In this document: positions 22,749 to 32,818 of the stretch, in pieces
Layout of the letters: every line of letters starts with the position of its first letter
Position numbering within the stretch: position 1 is the stretch's first letter
Origin: Phoronis australis
Taxonomy: Eukaryota; Phoronida; Phoronidae
Direction of reading: 5' to 3'
NCBI GenBank assembly: GCA_002633005.1
Contig: NMRA01000419.1
Span: 55,256 to 102,264 of the forward strand
DNA: 47,009 nucleotides
Program-made: the position numbers and the translations under genes
Notes under the pieces: generated by a model
The model's database searches: none
Told to the model about the DNA's origin: nothing
Seen by the model: only the letters and a program-made list of their open reading frames with translations

Positions 22749-23089
22749 ACCACGTACCCGTGTCGCGTGGTCTCCAAGTGTTCCATAGACAAAATAGGTA
22801 CGATTTCTGGCTATGAAGGAACACTTGGCTGCTGTTTGAGACGATGTCTCATTTGACGAGCATGGTCTCGAGCAACAACGGGTGTCAGTTTTTGCACGAC
22901 CAAAATCGCTTCTGGTCTCACCAAGGAGCAAGTTGAAATCAACAATAGCGGTAAGTGGCACAAATCGAAAGTAAGATTCTTCGGCGGAATGCAGCCTGCC
23001 TCTTTCAGAGTTTGAGTACTTTGTACATGGATTGTCGTACTTGATGTTTAGTTCAGTCGTAATTGTCACACGATCCAAATAGTACGTTA
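22749..23089 (-). CDS. Candidate 341-bp internal exon, Cys-containing extracellular-type protein
   Basis: On the minus strand an acceptor (TTCTGATCGCAG) precedes 23089, and a strong donor (GGT|GTAAGT) follows 22749. The 113 codons between are open and belong to the longest ORF outside the two main genes (143 codons). Contents in order: YYLDRVTITTELNIKYDN, a central FVPLTAIVDFNLLLGE strand, a CCSRPC cluster and KCSFIARNRTYFVYGTLGD. The last part loosely resembles the C-terminal strand of NTR/C345C modules (Cys, then an aromatic strand ending in G), but this is a weak match. Phases are 1 at the acceptor and 0 at the donor. Partner exons were not found. Confidence 0.4.
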
Positions 23090-23439
23090 CTGCGATCAGA
23101 ATATAACTTTGGTTGAAAATTATTTGTGCATCGTAATGGTAGCAAATCACACAACACGTGATCTGGTTTGCTCACTCTTCTTTTCGGTGCTGTCAAGGTT
23201 TGTCATTGTCACGAAACTCAACTTTACTAGTGGTGGGAACAATCGCTATGTATTTAACTCTACAACTACGAACAGAAAAAGCATGATCATCGAGGACCTC
23301 GTTTGATGATGTCAGATTCATATGAATTTATTAGGCGTCTTCATACTTCACGTTTTATGCACCCAACTTAATTACCTGAATTGCCTTCTGCGAACGGGTT
23401 CACAGAATATGCAAAAATCTTCTCCCCAAAGGAATACCC

Positions 23440-23780
23440 ACTGAGGATAAGCTGAAGGGTATTGGGGATAATGTTTCCCTCAGAGGACCTTTCCGGTGGC
23501 TGGAACCTGACTGCATCAACATTTTTAGGCACATTATGCCGTCATCCCTGTCCGTCCGTCTGTCTGTCCGAACGTCCGTCTGTCCAACCGTCCAACGTTC
23601 ACTCTTGTATCTCAAAAACCTCTTTATGGAAGTTCATGAAAATTTGCAGATATGTTGCTTTCTTAGATGTGACGGTGTGTTCGGACGGATCCGACAACCG
23701 CTGTAAAATATTCGGTGGCCAGTGTCCCGGTTTTTATTACGTCACAGACGTCGTGTACCTCATTTATCATTACATAATGT
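23440..23780 (+). repeat. TCCGTC/TGTC-rich stretch within a dispersed-type repeat
   Basis: Bases 23547-23597 are a degenerate array of TCCGTC, TGTC and CAACCGTC. It is followed by a TATCTCAAAAACC...ATGAAAATTTG block. That combination is typical of repeats scattered in invertebrate genomes, but no second copy exists in this window, so the assignment rests on memory of similar sequences. Confidence 0.45.
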
Positions 23781-26307
23781 AAAGGATGTTTAAGAATACA
23801 CAACTGTTACCAAATAATAGCTCATTAATTCTAGCTGCATAACATAGTTTATGTCTTAAATACTCACACCCAGGGGCCCTGAATGTTATGTAACACAAAA
23901 ATCACGCAAACATCGCGCGATGTGATGCGAGTAACTCCACATTTCCTTCTAAAATTAAATTGAACCTAGACCACATAACCATAACATAGCATACGCTTTC
24001 ACAGAAAGTTGAAAAGAAGTTACATGTAAGAGTACAAAGGAAGAACAAACTGCTGGCGTATCATTAAAAACATCCTTCAGCAATGATTTCAAATGAAACG
24101 AACATGACATAACACCAATTTCTTGGTGATGGAATATCTCTATTGTCACTTCAAAACAAGTGAATGCCTTAACTTATGTATGATTGACAAAGTCATGCAA
24201 ATAGGCCGGATAATAGCAACATTTTATTTGTCGGTGTGCAAAAAACCTTCGGGTCGTGCATTGTGCCTTTCCTCGCCAGTGTGTGTTTTGTACCCCAGTC
24301 ACAAGTACACTAGTGATCAAAATAACCTGGACAAAGTTGAAATTCGGGGCACTAAATATCCATTCATCTCCTATTATGTACGCAGTCAATTCGCATTAAA
24401 TCTCCACAAAAACTCCTCAGGTGTTGATCCATCCAAGTTGCCGAAATCGCGTTCTTCAATTTCCCGATATCAATCAAAGACAGAAAATTGCGGAGTGTGT
24501 GAATGAAGCCGTGAGTCCGTCGGGTTTTTGAGCTGAACAGCACCCCTTTTATTGATTTTAGATTTTCCATTCCAATACTTTAACAACAATTGAAACAGGG
24601 AAAATTTCCACGGCCATACACCTCTATGATTTCTGACATGACCTGCGAAAATGTGCCTGACATTGCAAAGCGAACACAATGAAAACGACTCCTCCGAGCC
24701 GAAGGAGAATTCTTCTCCCGAGTAACCTGGGACGGCCTTAGTTTTTAGAATATTACCCATTTGTGCCTATAAAATGAGACTTTTAAAATTTAATGAAAAA
24801 ATCGAAAGTTTCACAACGATGAAATAAAATGATCTTTTAGTAGAGAACTGTGACATCATTTTGCAGATCACATCTTTAACATTCAAATCAACTAAAACTT
24901 GACCATGTTATACGCGGTTTTGCTATAAATGCACCTTTCTGTTTTGCTAATTTTTATTAAAGAGACCTGACCCAATTATTGCAGGTTGGTAACAAACATA
25001 TACTTTTACTGAGTCAAAATAATAATATTGTAGTTAGTTGCCTTTAAAATACGCAGATAAATCAATAAGGTTCTTCAGTACATAACCTAATAAAGACATA
25101 AACGATATCGACGAAAGACACTATCTCATCTCGGCCATACACCTCCAAATCTGCAGCACACTCACCATGCCAATCTGCCCCTTAATGCGCATGCTCGCAC
25201 TGACCTCTCATTAAATAAAAGTAATAACATGAGTGACCCTGTCAATTGGCAATGCTGATTGGTTTGAGCTTCTCATTTGCCAGAACCCCGACGCCGACCA
25301 GCTTCTACTACATGCGGTATAGTCTTTAGCGTAAATGTCTTGCAACTAATTTTATCGGTGCCGTTTGAGCATACTAATCACATGATCGTTTAGGTCAAAT
25401 AAAAACACACAGAGTGGATCACCAGTGCAACACTTGACGCAGCAACAGAAAGTTCTACCAAGAAGTCTAGTACTACACTCCTTGGTTCTAGTATTTCATT
25501 TAGGTAAATTTCTTGGCGCTCTCCAAAAGTTCCCGCTACCTACGTGTATGTGTTATTTTCGCCTGATGTTTGGTCAGCGGGTGCATGTGCATTGGAACAC
25601 ATTCTTTCTCTAGGCAGCATTCCGGTGAATGTGATGTAGGCATTGAGACAGCCGAAAACTTAATATGCCATTCGTCTATATTGGTTCTAGCCTCACTCTG
25701 CACATTAACATTAAGGCCTACCATATCTAAACTGGGCGCAATGTATACTCCTGTCAGTTTCAATGGCTCCAAATTCTAACTAAAGCAACCGATCGCCTTA
25801 GACCACGCCCTTATTTAAGATGGCGGCAAAACTAAGGCCAAAGACAGTCTATAATTACTGCTAACACATGAAAATATCAACAGAGAAACAATACAGCATT
25901 CGCAGGCAAGGGGTTTTTAGATCTTACTAACTCCCTCCTCGGACAGTTGATGTAGTGTTCCATTTCCCTCCCAACTGCTCGACACGAGACAACACTAGTG
26001 ATCTGTAAGCAGATTACACAAAATTCTGTCCGAAAGCGCTGAGGCCCAGACACATTTTGTTTACAATTCTGGGTGGTTTGAGGGCTACCTAAAATCGCAG
26101 CAGATTCATTTGCTACTGCACTGGATGCAACACTGCTACCGCTATTTGGAAAAAAGGAATCTCCAGCCGAACAAGGGGATTTTCTGATTCAGAACATGTT
26201 CGCGTGCACAAGCACTACACTCCCCAAAATTAACTTCTGATTCAAAGTGATTCACGTACTGTAATCATCGGCCAACTTCGTCCGAGCTTTTTTGGCAATG
26301 TGTAGAT
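23781..26307. other. No gene recognised
   Basis: Overlapping ORFs of up to 127 codons (24123-24506 plus, 24470-24760 minus) share the same 600 bases and lack domains. The minus frame has a C-x2-C and H-x3-H spacing, but not the zinc-finger core. Nothing else can be supported. Confidence 0.45.
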
Positions 26308-26737
26308 GACAGGGTCGTTCAGACGATCATTGGGGCTTTATGTTATTCATTGACACTGATGCACGTTTGGCTACAGTGCCAGGGTACAAAAGGAGTCTAC
26401 ACGACAAGTAAATCTCTTGCCTAGCTAAGCTGTATAGCAGCGAGAGAGGTCCCAAAATCCCAAAAATTAGTGCAGTGTGAATGCCTTAAAATCGATCAAA
26501 AAACAAAACCGTGGACAGCAGAAAATAGGTTTGTCGTCTGCTATTTTGGTACACTTGATAGTATAGTACAATAAAGTGCAGACATTTTCAAAATTTTAGT
26601 TGAAAGTGATTGTTAAATATTTTGTTCATCCAGTGACCAGTTTGATTGTGGATGCGTGTTCGCGTGTGTTTCCGTTCTTTTAAATTCAGTACACGTCGAT
26701 GGTAAGTTCACTATTGGCAATCCTCTGTCGTTGTTCA

Positions 26738-26769
26738 AGAACCAGACATTTTTTAAAATGTCTGGTTCT
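26738..26769. repeat. Perfect 15-bp palindrome inside R1
   Basis: AGAACCAGACATTTT at 26738-26752 pairs with AAAATGTCTGGTTCT at 26755-26769, with a 2-base centre. The aligned part of R3 (near 37410) has only the left-arm-like sequence and lacks the right arm, so this palindrome is special to R1. Confidence 0.9.
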
Positions 26770-26973
26770 AAAAATGTTAAAACTGCCGTGTTTTCTTGCA
26801 TTGAGAAATCCCCGACAAGCATGTTCACATTCTTAAGAAAAAGTAGCTCTAGACCCAATAAAAACTTTGATCAATGACTAAAGTCTTCTCTTGTCAATAC
26901 GACTGTCAATGGTGTGCAGCCTCGCAGATTTCATACGAACAACAAACTTCAATGGGAATCTTTCCAAAGTTAC

Positions 26974-27116
26974 ATGCCAATTTTCCGAGGGTTCACTGTT
27001 CCGAATGTTTGTTACTCTACAGGTTCACTACTCCGAAGGTTCGTTACCTTGAAAGTTCCTTACTTCGAATGTTCATAATTCCGAAACCAGAATTCCGACA
27101 GTTCCTTACTCTGATT
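26974..27116 (-). repeat. 16-bp array, left (inverted orientation)
   Basis: About eight degenerate units related to GGTTCACTACTCCGAA, the complement of the unit in the right array at 27505. Units vary at the central purines and pyrimidines, and some have slid by one base. Confidence 0.8.
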
Positions 27117-27504
27117 CTCTGCTAATAAGTCGGGACTGACATTAATAAAAATTTTCATTTGTGTCCATTCAGTAACCTCTTAAAGGGTGTGCAAGAATTG
27201 AATATTTTGTAAAACAGTGTTTACATTGTTTACAAATGAGCTAAGTTCCAATTTCTGCCCATCGTGATTCTTGACTCTAATTAACGACTACTTTTCAACT
27301 CTAGGGCGTGGGTCAGGGCTTCGGCGACCAACGGTGGTCGGCAATTTCGCATGCACATGAAATCCAAATAAAGTGTTTTATTACCCGGGCGTTGTTTCCG
27401 GTGTAGCTACAACACTGGGTGCATTTAATAACCGAAGTGTAGTTTGGTTTTGCATGCAAAAGTATAAAAATTATACCTGGGTCCAAAATTTTAGATATTT
27501 TTGA

Positions 27505-27597
27505 AGTGAGTGAACCTTCGGAGTAGTGAACCTTCGAAGTAGTGAACCTTTAGAATAGTGAACCTTCGGAGTAGTGAATCTTCGGAATAGTGGGCTG
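27505..27597 (+). repeat. 16-bp array, right
   Basis: Five to six units of GAACCTTCGGAGTAGT run head to tail with single-base variants (GAAGTAGT, TTAGAATAGT). It pairs with the left array over a spacer of about 390 bases. Confidence 0.9.
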
Positions 27598-27839
27598 TTC
27601 CTATTTACAGTGATGTAAGCAACTTACAGTACATGTAAGTAACACGCAAATATACAATCAGATAAGCAATTATGTCAAATCATTCCCCAAATAAATATTT
27701 TCGTCCGAGTATGTAATGAGGAGTAATCACTCATTTGAGCTCGACTGACTTGAAAGTTTGGCAAGAGATACCCGTACGCGAGAACGTTCTCTTATTTATC
27801 GTGGGCCGTTCTGGTGGCAATATCGTGTGAAATTACGCT

Positions 27840-28024
27840 TGTAATCACGACTAAGACTTCGCTTGTGTTTAACAACCAAAGTTGTTCGCCCACAGATACC
27901 CTCGTGATCACGATCAAGACTTCGTTCGTGTTTTAAGACCGAAATCGCTCGTGCACAATCACGATCGTGATTACGACTAAGACTTCGCCCGTGTTTTACG
28001 ACCGTATTTTTCGCTCGTAATTTT
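27840..28024 (+). repeat. About 62-bp tandem array, 3 copies
   Basis: Each unit contains a (T/A)CACGA(C/T)(C/T)AAGACTTCG stretch, a GTGTTTTA(C/A)GACC stretch and a CGCTCGT stretch. Units start near 27840, 27902 and 27966. The same units appear, degraded, at 31545-31670 in reverse and at 46550-46745, so they belong to a dispersed family. Confidence 0.75.
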
Positions 28025-28122
28025 AGCTAATATAGTTATTATGTTAAAGTCCACGAGACCACCACCCATTAAATTGATATGCAGCTAGTCACGTTTTTCC
28101 CAGTGTGTGGGTGGGTGCAGGT

Positions 28123-28763
28123 TGTTACAGACCGGTGTTAATAGCTTTCGGTGCGACGATAGACTGAAGACTTTTTCGAGTTAATCCTTTATTAATCTCG
28201 GCCGTACGTTCACAAGCCTACTCAAACAAAACGTCCGACGTAATGTTTGTTTTATACTCCAGCCAGTGATGTAAAGCCTTGACTTGTGATGAACTTCTGA
28301 GACAATTCCAATAACTGTTACACTCGGTGAATCAATAACCTGCTGTCTCTAGAGCTGGCTCTCTATTGGCTATCGCTGTAACTGCTTATTCTCTTCACTG
28401 TAACTCAACCGTAATTCTCTCAACTGTTTAACTGTTAACTGCTTTTCTCTTGAACTGACCAATACAAACCCGTGCTTGTGTATTTAAAGATTAATGCAAT
28501 GTTCTAGAACATTTCACCAATTCAAGCACGTGACAGAACTTTCTAGAATCTACCCAATCATTCTACAAACATCTACTAGTCTCTAGAATATTCCAGGTTG
28601 CATTAATCACTGTCATGAAATAGTCTTCTAGAAAGTTCCACACTATGCTGTTTTGAACAAATTACATCATCACTGTACTTAACTCAGGGGTCATGCCAAT
28701 CAAATAGAACAACAAAACAAAACAATACAGCTAAAAACAGTGTCAGTCTATATTCTGACAACA
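28123..28763 (-). repeat. 3' LTR (complete)
   Basis: On the minus strand it starts TGTTGTCAGAATATAGACTG and ends CTGTAACA, giving the canonical TG...CA ends and a length of 641 bases. The first 130 bases match the partial 5' LTR at 31336-31469. Differences include a 6-base GGCCTA insertion in the partner. Confidence 0.85.
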
Positions 28764-28780
28764 CCCCCCCCCCGCCAAAG
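28764..28780 (-). other. Polypurine tract of the Gypsy relic
   Basis: On the minus strand CTTTGGCGGGGGGGGG directly precedes the 3' LTR start TGTTGTCAG. This is the expected place and composition for second-strand priming. Confidence 0.8.
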
Positions 28781-28856
28781 AGAACATTCACTCTATAATT
28801 TTTCAACACAAAATCATCTGGCACTGATATGTAATCTTCTGCCTCTGTATCCGTCT

Positions 28857-30390
28857 CTAAGACGCTCCCTGACTTGCAGGCTCTGCCAGTCGATTTAAAT
28901 AGTCTGGCACCGAAAGCGTTGAACAGTGAACACTCTTTCTCTTCTGTGAAGTAATGTCACTCACTCTATTTAAGCTTTCGCGTTCGTGGTAAGCCTTCAA
29001 CAGATTGGCATGAATGATCTTAATCTCGACGTTCATGTTGATTCTATTGTTCATACGGTTGACTTTATCTTTAACTTTGTAAGGCCCCTTTCACTGCAGT
29101 GTAAGCTTGTTCTGGTCCGTGGGAAGTAGTACCAATACTCTTTGTCCCACTTGAAACTGGTCTTCTTGTCGTAGTAATGCCTGTGAACATCTTGCGCACT
29201 ATACCAGCTTTTTCTAGCCAACTAGCAGGTCTCCTATAAGCTGTTCCTGAGTTCGAAGACATACTGGTAAGTATTTCGGACTTCATTGTAGTCTTCCCCT
29301 GTCCAGAGTCCGCTCAATATTTGCATCGGACCTCTTAATGTCCTGCCATATAGCAACTCAAAGGGTGAAAACCTTGTGCTTGATTGCGCGACTTTCCAGT
29401 AAGCAAACAGGACAGCTGGCAGATACCGGTCCCAGTCCTTTGGTATTTTGACACATCTTCTTCAGCATGGCTTTTGGTACACCGTTGATTCTTTCACAGA
29501 GCCCGTCACAGCGTGGATTGTAAAGGGTCGTATACAGCTGCTGTTCACTCACAAGCCTGCTGACCTCCTTCATCAGTTCCGGTGTGAACTGCGTTCAACG
29601 ATCAGTCAGGATCTCTCGGGGGAACCCTACTCTACTGAAGACTTCTAATAATGCTTCAATCTTCAGAAGCGCCATTGCTTCCGTGTATCTGGTAGTGAAA
29701 ATCTACCACTGCGAGAATGTATCTGTTTCCCTTGTCAGAAACTGGAGCTATAGAGCAAATCAGATCAATCGCAATCCTTTTGAAAGGCTCCTCCATCAAA
29801 GGCATCTCTCCCACAGGTACTTTGGTCAATCGACCTTTCGGGATTGTCTTCTGGCAGATGTCGCATGATCTGCAGAATCGGGTCACTTCTGATGCCACTC
29901 CTGGCCACTAAAAGTTGTTAGTGATACGGTCTGTTGTATTTTTAACGCCGAGGTGTCCACCGAGAATAGAAACATGTGCGAACCTCATCACGGACTTCAG
30001 TAAACTGCTCGGCAGGACACCTTGTTTCATCTCGTCACCGTCTTTCTTTTTGAACATCCGATAGAGTATTCCTTGTTGAACCTCCATCACGTATGACCCC
30101 TTGCCTTTGGTTTGTCGTTGAACCTTGGCTTCAGCTTGCTCCCACAGCTTTTTCATTGATGAATCTTCATGCTGAGCTTCTTTAAACTGCTTTAGTCCCA
30201 TCTCTTGTATGGTCGGATACACAGCTAACTGTTTAATGTCCGCTTTTTGTCGCTCTGCCTGAGCCCTGGTAGTCACTGCTACCACTTCCCTGCTGGATCC
30301 ATCATGATCCGTTCCTACCGATATATCGGTCACTGGGTTCTTCTCTTTGGATGTAGTACCCTTCAGAGAGTCGTCTGTCGGACCCTGCAC
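28857..30390 (-). pseudogene. Integrase relic with linker from protease
   Basis: The order on the minus strand is as follows. The linker has AVTTRAQAERQ. The HHCC zinc region has FAHVSILGGHLGV, then FCRSCDICQK. The catalytic core has the first Asp in AIDLIC (29764-29766), the second in ILTD (29601-29603) and Glu in GLCERINGV (29493-29495). The second Asp and the Glu are separated by 35 residues, as in D,D(35)E integrases. Then come an FELLYGR-type stretch (about 29370) and a KGPYKV GPY/F module followed by IHANLLKAYH near 29000. Breaks: TAG at 29908-29910, a TGA near 29595 at a Gly of the core, a TGA just before KGPYKV, and at least two frameshifts. Catalytic residues survive although the frame does not. 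Confidence 0.88.
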
Positions 30391-30424
30391 AAGGCCATTG
30401 CCTTTACCGTCCTCGCTGACAGTA

Positions 30425-30690
30425 GTAGCAGTCTGCTAGCGCTCAACATCCTCTGGGTCCAAGGCGCCAGGCGCGTCCCCGATTATCAAATCGGCCACTG
30501 GACGCTCCATGCACATCGCAAACACTTCCCCCCGTGTAGTACAGTGTCTCGATAATGATCTTAGCGACGGGCAACCATCTTTTGGTAGAGTCCGCCAAAT
30601 CACATAACCACTTCCGGCAGGTCATATATCCTGGTTCGACTAGACTGGATCGAACTACAGCGGTTGTGCAACCTGTGTTTCTCAACACTG
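30425..30690 (-). pseudogene. Retropepsin relic with Asp-to-Asn in the catalytic triad
   Basis: The frame gives LRNTGCTTAVVRSSLVEPG, where the family has D-T-G; the codon at 30677-30679 is AAC, one G-to-A change from GAC. The flap side (LPVAKIIIETLYYTGG) follows. The second conserved motif, VADLIIGDAPG, is present but in another frame, so a single-base frameshift lies between the two. The protease would be inactive on both counts. Confidence 0.82.
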
Positions 30691-30789
30691 AGACCTACTT
30701 CGTGCCAACATATCCCTCCTTCAGACTCAGCTTCCCTTTGAAGGCGCGTTCAGGGTTATCACGCTTCACCGAATCCTCCTCTGAGAACC

Positions 30790-31268
30790 TCGGTAGCTGA
30801 CCGCTGCTGACTTTTGGTGCTGCTTCCCTTGTGTCCTATTCCGACAGGTGTCCAGCTTTGTGACAGAAGAAACGCCTTTCGTCTGCCAGGTCCGTTTTCT
30901 TCTGGTCGACTCTCTGGGTGTATGTCTTGACTGGTCGTTCCTGGCACTTTTTCGTCCGAGTGTTTGTTGTATCCACATTGTGGGCCTGCTAAGCCGACCA
31001 TCTCTGGAACAGATTTGTGTGTCCGCTTTCGCAGGAACAAAGCCGAGTTTTTAGTACAGGTGTTTACGTACTGCTCACGCACGAACAGTTCTCTCAACTC
31101 AGCAAAGTCTTTGCCACAGTCGGACATGTCGATCCACCTGTCTAAGTAGCGCTGTATTCGGGCCACAAACTGGTAAGCTGTCTCGCCCTTCTCAGCCCTT
31201 GCTTCCCAGAATTGCCTGCGAAAGCTCTCTTCCGTCAGCTCAACTTTAGTAAAGCTCTCTTGAGTGTA
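30790..31268 (-). pseudogene. gag relic: capsid (SCAN-like) segment and damaged zinc knuckle
   Basis: The segment ESFRRQFWEARAEKGETAYQ, then FVARIQRYLDRWIDM and EQYVNTCTKNSALFLRKR, matches the capsid/SCAN-like part of Gypsy gag proteins in invertebrates. Downstream, in another frame near 30860, RFFCHKAGHLSE is what remains of a CCHC knuckle whose first Cys has become Arg. The N-terminal part of gag and the primer binding site are missing. Confidence 0.75.
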
Positions 31269-31335
31269 CCTTAGTCCAGTGCATCAGCCATTGGAAGTCT
31301 AGTGTAAACCTGTAGGCCTTTGCCTGTTAACAGGG

Positions 31336-31469
31336 GACTGGAACTATACTGTAGTAAACAAATTACATCATCACTGTAGGCCTACTTAACTCAGGGGTCA
31401 TGCCAATCAAACAGAATAACAAAACAAAACAATACAACTAAAAACAGTGTCAGTCTATATTCTGACACA
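31336..31469 (-). repeat. 5' LTR, truncated to about 134 bp
   Basis: It matches the first 130 bases of the complete LTR (minus strand, TGTGTCAGAATATAG onward, to AACAAATTACATCATC). The other 500 bases, the primer binding site and the start of gag are deleted. It contains an extra GGCCTA at about 31374-31379 that creates TAGGCCTA. Confidence 0.85.
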
Positions 31470-31686
31470 GCTGATATTGTTTTTGTCATGCAAATGTTTT
31501 TTATTCTTGAAATGTCTTGGATAAAGAAATTTCACTAAAGATACGAGGGTAAAATTTCGAACGTGAAACTCCGAGTGCACAACTACTTCAGAGCTCATAC
31601 ACTAATTTCTCATTGGATGTAACGATTTTGGTTGTAAAATACGAGCAAAATCGCAGTCGTAATTACGCGCGACACTTCCAGCGGTA

Positions 31687-31790
31687 CTTTCTGGGCCACA
31701 TTCAACCGAATTTGGGCTGCGCTCTTTGCAAGCAACCGTTACCGCATTCCAATTTCTAGCATTACAAATTTCGTCTTATCTCAGGAACGT
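31687..31790 (+). mobile_element. R1 continuation after the insertion
   Basis: TTTCTGGGCCACATT, GTTCTTTGC-like and GCATTACAAA stretches align with R3 38842-38930 and, for the first part, with R2 (reverse) near 33170-33192. This fixes the right boundary of the 3.9-kb insertion. Confidence 0.7.
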
Positions 31791-32818
31791 AAAGCTGAGA
31801 GCTCCCGAATAAAGCTGTGACAGCGTCGACGTTTTCAAAATGTCAAAAGTCCACCGTTCTAGAAATTCGAACCACTCCCTGCGCAATGCTGGCTACGGGT
31901 CAGATACAAACCTGTTCCACTTCTTTCTCTGACGAACAAGAAAATAAAAAATGTATATATCTGGAATTAAGTGTCCATCACAGAAAAACGTATTTTGAAG
32001 GATAGGCCTACATGTAGTAATGCTGATCATATATAATGCTGTCGATTATACGAACTGTTGATTATGCTGGGTATGCCAAAAACCAGTCTGTGTCTAATAA
32101 TTACGAGTGTACTCATTGTGAAATTTCAAGTTCAGCACTGCCTGTTCATTTGCACGAAACAAAACTAATTTCAATTTTAATTAAAACTCCGATGGCAACA
32201 TGTGGGACAACATACGGTGCTTCGTTAGGCCCCGTAGTCATCCACAGATTGTATGTACATGAGTCATTCCAACACGAGTCAAAAGAACTATTGCGATATA
32301 ATTAAATGAAAACAACAGGCGTTCACTTAAAGTAACGTTCGTTGTAAAGATTATCGAAACTTGTTCCACATACATATACCACCGACAAGTTTACTGAGTG
32401 ACCAAAAACGACACACGGTAGGGTCGCACATTTCGGTCACTGGCGATTAAAATTGTCTGTGCTAAGTGGGGAATGCTTAAGCAGCGATACATCAAGACCA
32501 TGATTGTCACTAACACAAGACAACTATGTCAATAATTCAAATTTTGCAATACTTTTGAAAATCATGCCATAATTATTGTAATTCTTGGAAAGGATTTTTA
32601 GAAACTTAGCAAGACTTCAAAAATGATAGCAAGATCTTTTTCTGAAATATTTGCACGGTTTCAATTATCGTGGCGAATTTGTCGTTGCCTTGAAGTGAGA
32701 ATACGGTGTTGGTTTTTCGCATGTTTTGCATTCCCTACGTGGAGATGCCTGAGTGGGGTTGGAGGTCAAATAATTGTCTAGTAATATTTTGTTCGCTGTA
32801 ACAGTTTGTGCAGTGTGT
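31791..32818. other. No gene recognised
   Basis: Short ORFs without domains. A TAGGCCTACATGTAG compound motif lies near 32004. Confidence 0.5.

Larger units (their letters stand above)
26308..27792 (+). mobile_element. Foldback-like dispersed family, copy R1 (5' part, interrupted)
   Basis: R1 aligns with R3 (37080-38924, same strand), R2 (33165-34275, opposite strand) and R4 (34490-34865, opposite). Shared landmarks in order are GGGGCTTT(A/G)TGTTATTCA, TAGCAGCGAGAGAG, AGTGTGAATGCCTTAAA, TTGTTCATCCAGTG, GTCAATGGTG, an inverted pair of 16-bp arrays around a core, CATTACATGC-type sequence and GTAATCACTCATTT. The arrays face each other (26974-27116 and 27505-27597), so the middle can fold back. 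That layout resembles Drosophila FB elements. No transposase is encoded. The family resumes at 31687 after an insertion. Confidence 0.8.
28123..31469 (-). mobile_element. Degenerate Ty3/Gypsy LTR retrotransposon, Gmr1-like order, lacking reverse transcriptase
   Basis: Read on the minus strand the order is truncated 5' LTR, gag, protease, integrase, polypurine tract, 3' LTR. The protease frame runs through a TTRAQA linker straight into the integrase zinc-binding region, with no reverse transcriptase or RNase H between them. The Gmr1-like group of deuterostome elements has integrase ahead of reverse transcriptase (described by Goodwin and Poulter); in such elements RT-RH would follow integrase. 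Here only about 80 bases separate the integrase end from the polypurine tract, so RT-RH has been deleted. Nonsense codons, frameshifts and a lost protease Asp show the copy is dead. Confidence 0.88.
27793..31686. mobile_element. 3.9-kb insertion that splits R1; outer element with CGTAATTACG-type ends
   Basis: R1 ends at GAACGTTCTCT (27792) and its continuation, aligned to R3 38840 onward, restarts at TTTCTGGGCCACATT (31687). The inserted DNA has matching ends. On the left is a stretch with GTAATCACGACTAAGACTTC and GTTTAACAACCAAA. The reverse complement of the right end has GTAATTACGACTGCGATTTT and TTTTACAACCAAAA. These look like terminal inverted repeats of about 60 bases. A Gypsy-type relic (28123-31469) has inserted inside this element. 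Confidence 0.6.

Noticed and set aside
24123-24760. Zinc-finger gene from C-x2-C and H-x3-H spacing on the minus strand
   Set aside because: The finger spacing and hydrophobic core are wrong, and a competing ORF covers the same bases on the other strand.
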